In this document: positions 19,299 to 24,144 of the stretch, piece by piece
How the letters are laid out: the number at the start of each line of letters is the position of its first letter
Numbering within the stretch: the first letter of the stretch is position 1
Virus record (IMG/VR): IMGVR_UViG_3300009788_000296
Span: 1 to 24,144 of that record
Length of the DNA stretch: 24,144 bases
DNA from: a virus
Strand: one strand, 5' to 3'
Program-made: the position numbers and the translations under genes
The notes under the pieces: generated by a model
Database searches by the model: none
The model's input: only the letters and a program-made list of their open reading frames with translations
What the model was told of the DNA's origin: nothing

Positions 19299-19311
19299 TC
19301 CTGTGAGAGGA
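19299..19311 (+). other. GTGAG-loop leader hairpin (TCCT/AGGA)
   Basis: TCCT-GTGAG-AGGA, a 4-bp stem, starts close to the predicted transcript start and its right arm holds the AGGA ribosome site for the scaffold gene. Arm sequence is unlike the GC-only members, yet pairing and loop are retained. Confidence 0.55.
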
Positions 19312-19319
19312 AGACCGAG

Positions 19320-20156
19320 ATGACCCTCGAAGCCACAATTCAAGACAAGGCGAAGATCCCGGAAGGGCTCGCCGCTCACTACGTCGAAGCCGACGGCGTC
19401 TTCACCCTGGACGTGAAGGGGATGAAGACCCAGAAGGACTTCGACGACTACGCCGAGGCCTTGAAGAAGCGGCTCACCGACGCCGGCGCCGACTTCGCCA
19501 GGAAGCAAGGGGCCGGACTATCGCGCGACGATGTCCTCGAGATCATCGAGGGCTCGATGAAGAAGTTCATCAAGCCGGGCGCGAAGCCTGGCGACGGCAA
19601 CGGAGCCGGCAACGGGGAAGGCGGGGACGTCGACGGACGCCTCCACGATCTCGAGCGGAACCTGGCCTCGGTCACGAAGGAGCTCGACACCGCGAAGAAG
19701 GAACGCGACGACGCCCTGGGAAAATCGAAAGACACAACAATACGAAACCAGCTAACCCAGGCCGCCAACGCCGCCGGCGCGACGCCGGAGGGAGTCACGA
19801 ACCTCGTCTCGTTGATCGAGACGAACTTCGAGGTCGCTCAAGACGGGAGCGTCGTCACGAAGCTCGAGGCCGGGGCCGGAGTGAGTCCGAACCAAAAGCC
19901 CGAGGACTTCCTGGCGGCGGTCGCGCGCCAGAAGGACTTCCGGATGTTCTGGCCGAAGTCGGCCGGAGCCGGAGCGGATGGCGACGGGGCGGGAGGCCCT
20001 GGCGCCGGCGGAGATCTCGGGAAGGGGAACCCCTTCTCGAAGGCCGGCTGGAACATGACGAACCAGGGCAAGATCTACACCGCCAACAAGCCCGAAGCCG
20101 AGCGCCTCATGAAGGCCGCCGGCGTAGAACTAGGCGCGGTCGCTCCTGTAAGGTAG
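19320..20156 (+). CDS. Capsid scaffold-like protein, 278 aa
   Basis: ATG 19320 has AGAGGAAG. The sequence fits phage scaffolds: an N-terminal beta-like region (GLAAHYVEADGVFTLDVKG), a long charged coiled coil (DLERNLASVTKELDTAKKERDDALG, about 103-135), then a helix with QLTQAANAAGATPEGV and an acidic, Gly-rich segment, and an end with WNMTNQGKIYTANKPEAERLMKAAG that may bind coat protein. It precedes the major capsid gene, the normal order. Role is assigned from the pattern and position. Confidence 0.8.
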   Translation: MTLEATIQDKAKIPEGLAAHYVEADGVFTLDVKGMKTQKDFDDYAEALKKRLTDAGADFARKQGAGLSRDDVLEIIEGSMKKFIKPGAKPGDGNGAGNGEGGDVDGRLHDLERNLASVTKELDTAKKERDDALGKSKDTTIRNQLTQAANAAGATPEGVTNLVSLIETNFEVAQDGSVVTKLEAGAGVSPNQKPEDFLAAVARQKDFRMFWPKSAGAGADGDGAGGPGAGGDLGKGNPFSKAGWNMTNQGKIYTANKPEAERLMKAAGVELGAVAPVR

Positions 20157-20159
20157 ACT
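20154..20159 (+). promoter_or_regulatory. Candidate -10 box TAGACT before the capsid gene
   Basis: TAGACT followed by CG overlaps the scaffold stop codon and predicts a start near 20166. It is identical over eight bases to the box before the endolysin leader. A dedicated promoter would suit a highly expressed coat protein. Confidence 0.4.
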
Positions 20160-20179
20160 CGCGCAAGTAAACACCGCCA

Positions 20180-20192
20180 GGCCGTGAGGGCT
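20180..20192 (+). other. GTGAG-loop leader hairpin upstream of capsid gene
   Basis: GGCC-GTGAG-GGCT has three Watson-Crick pairs and one G-T. It lies about 14 bases into the predicted capsid leader and 30 bases before ATG 20222. Confidence 0.5.
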
Positions 20193-20221
20193 CGGCTCAA
20201 CGTAACGAGAAGGAGACCCTC

Positions 20222-21283
20222 ATGGCCGAAGTAAGAGTCGCGGACGTCGTAGTCCCCGAGATCTTCGCCCCCTACGTCCGAACCCTCACCGAACAGAAGA
20301 CCGCCTTGATCGAATCGGGCGTCGTTGTTCGGGATCCAGCTCTCGACGGGTTCCTTGCGGGCGGCGGGACATCATTCAATGCGCCCTCATGGCGAGACAA
20401 CGACGACGACTCGAACATCCTCGCCGATCGAGTCTCGAGCGATAACCCGGCGACCGTAGCAACCCCGGCGAACATCCAGTCGAACCAGGAGATCGCGAGA
20501 CGCCTCTCGCGGAACCAGTCCTGGAAGACTATGGACCTCGCCGCCGCGCTTGCGGGAGACGACCCCGCGAACTCAATCGCGGCGAACGTCGCCGCCTACT
20601 GGCGCCGCCGCCTCCAGGCCGTCTTCGTGGCAACCTGGACCGGCATCTTCGCCGACAACGCCCAGGTCACACCGAACGACGACCCGCGCGCCGGCATCAC
20701 CAACAACGCCGCCCAGGACGACCTCACCGTCGACATCTCGGGCGCGTTCACGCCTGGCGTGACCGACTTCTCCGCGGAGGCGTTCATCGACGCCATCACG
20801 ACCGCCGGCGATTCCCAGAGCGACTTCGTCGCCGTCATGATGCACTCGATCGTGTTCTCGAAAGCCCAGAAGAACAACTTGATCGACTTCATCCCGGACT
20901 CATCGAACGCCCTCGCCGCGGACATCCCGACCTTCCTCGGCCGGCGCGTTATCGTCGATGATTCCATGCCGAACGCCGCGGGCGTCTTCGACACCTGGAT
21001 CTTCGGCGCGATGGCCTCGCGCTGGGGCGTCGGGAACCCGAAGGTCCCGGCCGAGGTAGACCGTGAGCCAGGACAAGGCAACGGCGGCGGAGGCGAGGAG
21101 CTCTTCTCGAGGATCGAATGGTCGATGCACCCAGTCGGCCACAACTTCCTCGCCGGCTCTGTTGGCAACCCCGACGGCGGTCCGACGAATGTCGAGATCG
21201 GCGACGGCGTGAACAACTGGGCCCGCACCTTCCCCGAGAGGAAACAGATCAAGGCCGCGCGCCTTGTGACGACCGAGTTCTAG
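20222..21283 (+). CDS. Major capsid protein, 353 aa
   Basis: ATG 20222 has AAGGAG. It starts VVVPEIFAPYVRTLTEQKTALIESGVVV, which is a typical opening of phage coat proteins, then GGGTSFNAPSW (44-57). Middle: LAAALAGDDPANSIAANVAAYWRRRLQAVFVATWTGIFADN (helical 'spine' area). Later: FVAVMMHSIVFSKAQKNNLIDFIPD, RRVIVDDSMPN and an end RTFPERKQIKAARLVTTEF. This is the HK97-type fold family used as main shell protein. It has its own leader and follows the scaffold gene. Confidence 0.9.
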   Translation: MAEVRVADVVVPEIFAPYVRTLTEQKTALIESGVVVRDPALDGFLAGGGTSFNAPSWRDNDDDSNILADRVSSDNPATVATPANIQSNQEIARRLSRNQSWKTMDLAAALAGDDPANSIAANVAAYWRRRLQAVFVATWTGIFADNAQVTPNDDPRAGITNNAAQDDLTVDISGAFTPGVTDFSAEAFIDAITTAGDSQSDFVAVMMHSIVFSKAQKNNLIDFIPDSSNALAADIPTFLGRRVIVDDSMPNAAGVFDTWIFGAMASRWGVGNPKVPAEVDREPGQGNGGGGEELFSRIEWSMHPVGHNFLAGSVGNPDGGPTNVEIGDGVNNWARTFPERKQIKAARLVTTEF

Positions 21284-21308
21284 TTCACCCTTGAACACCG
21301 TGTCGGAG

Positions 21309-21327
21309 GCCGGCCGTGATGGCCGGC
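21309..21327 (+). other. GTGAT-loop leader hairpin (GCCGGCC/GGCCGGC)
   Basis: A perfect 7-bp stem around GTGAT lies after the capsid gene and before the gene at 21356. No T-run follows, so it is not a normal terminator. It is the strongest stem of the hairpin family. Confidence 0.55.
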
Positions 21328-21355
21328 TCCCATTTAACCAGGAGGCCCGACGAAC

Positions 21356-22027
21356 ATGAGCGAAGAGACACCGACGACCGAGGAGCTCGCGAACGAGCTC
21401 GCGGCCACGGAGACCGAGAGCCCAGAGACCGCCCCAGATCCAGCTCCAGCGGAGCCGGAAGCGCCAGCGGATACTCCGGCCGACTCGGATCCGCCAGCGG
21501 ATCCCCCAGCGGATCCGGAACCCGAACCCGAGAAGACGATCGCCCCGCCAGTGAGGAGCGCCGCCCAGGCCGACAAGAAGGCCGCGGACGGATCCAGGCG
21601 GAAGAAGCTCATCGCCGACTCCGCGACGCCCGACCTCCCAGTCGACGAAGACGAGGAGAAGCGGAAGGCGGGGATCTACGACGAGCTCGAGAAGGTCCAG
21701 GCGGACCTCGAGGAGGCCCTGGCCGCCGTCGAGTCCTGCAAGGGCCGAGCCCGCGATCTCATGGCCGAGCTCTACCCTCACACGACCGGGAGCGACAAGC
21801 TCGTCGACGCGGTCCGCGGACACATCAAGGCCCAGAAGAAGATCCGCGCGAACCGGGCCTCGAGTCCCGCCAGGATCGCCGAGATCTTGAAGGCGGCCGG
21901 GAGGTCTCCGATCGACCAGGCCTTCTCCGTTCAACGCGCCCGAGGGATGGCGCGCCCTACCAGGTCCCAGGCGAAGCCAGCCGACGACCAGGGAGGCGGC
22001 TCCGACGCGAACGCCGGCTCGGAGTAG
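21356..22027 (+). CDS. Pro/Glu-rich head-region protein, 223 aa
   Basis: ATG 21356 has AGGAGG. Residues 1-60 are low-complexity and acidic (PADPPADPEPEPE type repeats). The middle (about 95-165) is helical, with EEKRKAGIYDELEKVQADLEEALAAVESCKGRARDLM and GHIKAQKKIRANRASSPA. The end is rich in Gly, Ala and Gln. It follows the capsid gene, where head-completion or decoration proteins are usual. No family recognised. Confidence 0.7.
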   Translation: MSEETPTTEELANELAATETESPETAPDPAPAEPEAPADTPADSDPPADPPADPEPEPEKTIAPPVRSAAQADKKAADGSRRKKLIADSATPDLPVDEDEEKRKAGIYDELEKVQADLEEALAAVESCKGRARDLMAELYPHTTGSDKLVDAVRGHIKAQKKIRANRASSPARIAEILKAAGRSPIDQAFSVQRARGMARPTRSQAKPADDQGGGSDANAGSE

Positions 22028-22030
22028 AGC

Positions 22031-22462
22031 ATGGCGACGCCGACGGGACGCCCCGCCCAGGAGGCGCGCGGCTTCTTCGCTCGTGTGAGACGACGGAAGA
22101 AACAAGACCAGAGCGACTTCGACATCGCGGGGCTCGTCGACTCGCCTCACGACTTCGGCTCGGCCGCTCCGTCCGCGGCCTTCCCGAACGCCTTGACCCT
22201 TCCGGCGAACGCCCGGATCCTGGCGGAGGTCCTCGCCGCGAGCGGCGCGATCCCCGCCGGCGACACGCTCTTCTCGGACGGAACGGCCCAGGCTCGGAAC
22301 TCCGAAGACCTGGCGAACCTCACGACGATCCGCGCCCTCTTCATCGAGAGCCGGAGCTTGACGATCACCCGCGGCCCGGCCGTCTCGAGCGGGACTCTCC
22401 AGGTCTACTTCTTCGGGCCGAAGAGCCAGCGGATCCTCATCGGGACGGGAGTGTTCTCATGA
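22031..22462 (+). CDS. Possible head/tail structural protein, 143 aa
   Basis: ATG 22031 lies three bases after the preceding stop. It has a basic N-terminus (GFFARVRRRKKQD), then a beta-rich region (LTLPANARILAEVLAASG, LTTIRALFIESRSLTITRG) ending in VSSGTLQVYFFGPKSQRILIGTG. The pattern resembles small phage connector or decoration proteins. No catalytic motif. An in-frame 20-codon frame follows at 22459 but its codons are unlike the phage, so it is not called. Confidence 0.65.
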   Translation: MATPTGRPAQEARGFFARVRRRKKQDQSDFDIAGLVDSPHDFGSAAPSAAFPNALTLPANARILAEVLAASGAIPAGDTLFSDGTAQARNSEDLANLTTIRALFIESRSLTITRGPAVSSGTLQVYFFGPKSQRILIGTGVFS

Positions 22463-22535
22463 CAACATCGACCTCGCCCCGTGTTTCTTGTAATCTTCAC
22501 CGCGCCAGCGCCAGCAACTAGGAAGGAGCTAACCC
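22463..22535 (+). other. Short leader, possible promoter, no gene called
   Basis: The 73 bases hold TGTAAT at 22489-22494, five of six to the -10 consensus, and AAGGAG for the gene at 22536. No -35 or hairpin of the GTGAG type is seen. Confidence 0.3.
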
Positions 22536-22979
22536 ATGTCAGCCCAGGACTTCTTCGAGGACGACCTCCTCGACCTTATCTTCACGAACGTCGCCGCCCC
22601 GAATGTCGGGGACGCGGGCGGTCTCCTCCCCTCAGTCGGGGCCGGGAACTTCCACACGTCCCTCATGACGGCCCTCCCCGCCGAGTCCGTCTCGGATCAA
22701 ACAACGAACGAGGCAACCTACACGCCATACGCTCGGGTCGCCGTCGCGCGTTCCCTGGCCGGCTGGACGGTAGCCGCGGGAGTCGTAGACAACGACGCCG
22801 CGATCACCTTCCCCCAGGCGACCTCGGGCTCGGATACCGTGACCCACTTCGGGCTCGGCTTCGCCGCGTCCGGCGCCGGGTTCCTCAACATGGTCGGCGT
22901 CCTCGCGAGCTCGCTCGCGATCTCGACCGGGATCACGCCGGAATTTGCTCCCGGAGATCTCGACGTCTCCCTCGACTAA
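22536..22979 (+). CDS. Phage structural protein, tail-associated or decoration-like, 147 aa
   Basis: ATG 22536 has GAAGGAG. Layout DDLLDLIFTNVAAPN, GNFHTSLMTALPAE, then TYTPYARVAVARSLAGWTV, AAITFPQATSGSDTVTHFGLGF and ending in GITPEFAPGDLDVSLD. The 'YtgYaR....r...W' plus 'ItFP...g....thfg' motif set is frequent in phage virion proteins near the head-tail genes, often called tail fibre-like or gp80-type. It is likely part of the virion; precise position is unknown. Confidence 0.75.
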   Translation: MSAQDFFEDDLLDLIFTNVAAPNVGDAGGLLPSVGAGNFHTSLMTALPAESVSDQTTNEATYTPYARVAVARSLAGWTVAAGVVDNDAAITFPQATSGSDTVTHFGLGFAASGAGFLNMVGVLASSLAISTGITPEFAPGDLDVSLD

Positions 22980-23008
22980 ATTCTGGCCTTGTGCCATAGG
23001 AGAAAAAC

Positions 23009-23332
23009 GTGAACCAGTCACTCGCGAAAAACGTCCGCCGGCTTGCCCGGCTTGAACTCCGGGGCGCCCGGATCCAGACCTTGACCGCTCGCGCGACCGA
23101 GGCCGGGAACACCGAGCTCGTCGCGAAGTACGACAAGGAACTCAAGCGCCGCGCCGCGGAGGCGAACTACTTGTCGCTCCGTTGTGAGGCCGACCTGGAG
23201 GATCTCGATGAAGCGGGCCTGGCGGAAGCCGAGGCTCTACGAGAAGCCGTTCTGGCCGGAAGCCGAGGATCCGCCGCCGCGAAGGCGATCATGAAAGGGA
23301 CCGCCGCGCCAGCCGCCGAAGCCGCCGGCTAG
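23009..23332 (+). CDS. Small helical protein, 107 aa
   Basis: GTG 23009 has AGGAGAAA. Charged helices (LAKNVRRLARLELRGARIQTLTARATEAGNTELVAKYDKELKRRAAEA) with two cysteine-free coiled regions, then an acidic helix EADLEDLDEAGLAEAEALREAV and an Ala-rich tail. May be a chaperone-like or connector protein. Shares one base with the next start (TAGTG). No family recognised. Confidence 0.65.
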   Translation: MNQSLAKNVRRLARLELRGARIQTLTARATEAGNTELVAKYDKELKRRAAEANYLSLRCEADLEDLDEAGLAEAEALREAVLAGSRGSAAAKAIMKGTAAPAAEAAG

Positions 23333-23796
23333 TGAGCGAGATCTTCGAGTCGACCGGCGTCTCCGTGGACGTCGAGAACGACGTCGTCGTCCTTCGGGTC
23401 GGCGACAAGATCGCGCGCTTCTCGTACACGTCCGCCTTCATGGTCGCGCAACGGATGAGGCTCGTGTCGAACATGGCCGGACGGATCGCTGGCGTGAGCT
23501 CCGCCGTCACGGCCGAGCTCAAGCGGAAGGCCGACGAGTCGAACCTCACCCCGATCAACAACGCGCCGCCCAGGGATTCGAGCGCGCCCTGGGACGTCTG
23601 GAACGAGGGCGAGATCGTCGCCGTCCGCCTGGGCCTTGTGACCGCGCGCTGGGAAGTTCCGGCGGCCTTGACGATCGCCGGCTGGATCCGCGAAGGCGGA
23701 CGCCAGGCGAAGAACTGGGCCGGAGATACCTCGAAGACGCTCCGGATCGCCGGCATCTTGACCGACGCGGAGGAGAACCGCCGGCTCGCGAATTGA
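23332..23796 (+). CDS. Unknown structural-region protein, 154 aa
   Basis: GTG 23332 shares one base with the previous stop. The first part is beta-rich (VSVDVENDVVVLRVGDKIARFSYTSAFMVAQRMRLVS), then a helix and Pro-rich bend (NNAPPRDSSAPWDVW), then a strand-rich part with EIVAVRLGLVTARWEVPAALTIAGWIREG. It may be a tail-adaptor or head-completion protein. No family recognised. Confidence 0.65.
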   Translation: MSEIFESTGVSVDVENDVVVLRVGDKIARFSYTSAFMVAQRMRLVSNMAGRIAGVSSAVTAELKRKADESNLTPINNAPPRDSSAPWDVWNEGEIVAVRLGLVTARWEVPAALTIAGWIREGGRQAKNWAGDTSKTLRIAGILTDAEENRRLAN

Positions 23797-23850
23797 GTGA
23801 GGACGTGATGGCCTCCGACATCCGGGCCCAGAAGTCCGAAGGAGGACATG

Positions 23851-24144
23851 ATGGCGATCCAGATCAAGCTCCGCGGAGGGCGCCTAGTCTTCCGCGAGAA
23901 CATCGACCGCAACGGCCCGGCCTTGACGCTCGCCTTCGGCGATCGCGCGGCCTTTCGGACCGCTCTCAACTCCCTCACGAACGACGGCGACGAGGTCATC
24001 ACCCAGGGCCGCTTCCGCCGGATCGAGGACTTCACGAGCTCGCCCGTCTGTATCTGTAAGACCGAGGCCCAGGCGGACACGATTGTCGCGGCGCTGGGCG
24101 CCGGCTTCACGAAGAGGACCCAGGGCGAAGCCGTCGACGGCTTC
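23851..24144 (+). CDS. Protein of unknown function, 5' part (98 aa seen)
   Basis: ATG 23851 is five bases after GGAGG; ATG 23848 is too close. The open frame continues past the window end. Visible residues read MAIQIKLRGGRLVFREN, ALTLAFGDRAAFRTALNSL, SSPVCICKTEAQADTIVAALGAGFT. The alternation suggests an alpha/beta domain. Virion or tail function is likely from the neighbourhood only. The leader 23797-23850 holds no gene or hairpin. Confidence 0.65.
   Translation, partial: MAIQIKLRGGRLVFRENIDRNGPALTLAFGDRAAFRTALNSLTNDGDEVITQGRFRRIEDFTSSPVCICKTEAQADTIVAALGAGFTKRTQGEAVDGF

Noticed and set aside
22081-22100. A further GTGAG hairpin (TCGT/ACGA) at about 22083
   Set aside because: It lies inside a coding region where it encodes RVRR, so it may be a chance match and was left out of the family.
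22459-22521. A 20-codon frame starting ATGA after the 143-aa gene
   Set aside because: Codons (GTT, TCT, TGT, AAT, CTT) are unlike the phage and the peptide has no features.

Overview
The window is part of a tailed-phage genome (Caudoviricetes), either a free phage or a prophage fragment. It is GC-rich, tightly packed, and strongly biased to C-ending codons (GTC, CTC, GAC, ATC), which helped separate real frames from shadows. A two-component spanin pair, a holin-like protein and an M15 endolysin point to a Gram-negative host. No integrase, tRNA, CRISPR array, insertion sequence, polymerase or helicase was seen.

Layout. (1) 1-1172: the end of a LamG-domain virion protein, a tiny reverse-strand membrane protein, and a glycine-rich virion-like protein. 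(2) 1169-1898, minus: a zinc-finger protein ending in an SSB-type DDDVPF tip, plus a protein of unknown function. (3) 1899-2254: a non-coding control region with DnaA-box-like sites, stacked palindromes, a direct repeat and a terminator. (4) 2255-5021, minus: a seven-gene operon containing a C5-cytosine methyltransferase-like protein and a TGT/DpdA-like protein among small unknowns. (5) 5022-5255: a divergent switch with an operator-like palindrome. (6) 5256-10044, plus: a Cro-like HTH protein, zinc ribbons, winged-helix candidates, a likely single-strand-annealing module and a SPOUT-like protein. (7) 10115-12818: a secreted Cys/Gln-rich protein, endolysin, membrane protein, holin candidate, and inner and outer spanins. 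(8) 12818-14398: a probable structured RNA, a run of tiny membrane or basic proteins, and a RusA-like resolvase. (9) 14418-24144: terminase small and large subunits, DUF4055-like portal, Mu gpF-like head protein, scaffold, major capsid protein, then likely connector, decoration or tail genes, cut by the window end.

The least expected feature is a dispersed RNA hairpin family. Nine short stems of differing sequence all present the loop GTGAG (seven) or GTGAT (two). They sit in non-coding leaders or just before start codons at 5811, 5853, 8303, 10776, 14390, 14411, 19299, 20180 and 21309, several close to a predicted transcription start. The arms differ while pairing is kept, which suggests a selected RNA element shared by several operons. 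The other leading candidates are the TGT-like/methyltransferase operon as a DNA-modification or anti-restriction system, and the SSB-tail zinc-finger protein. All functional calls come from reading motifs by eye; no searches or folding were run.
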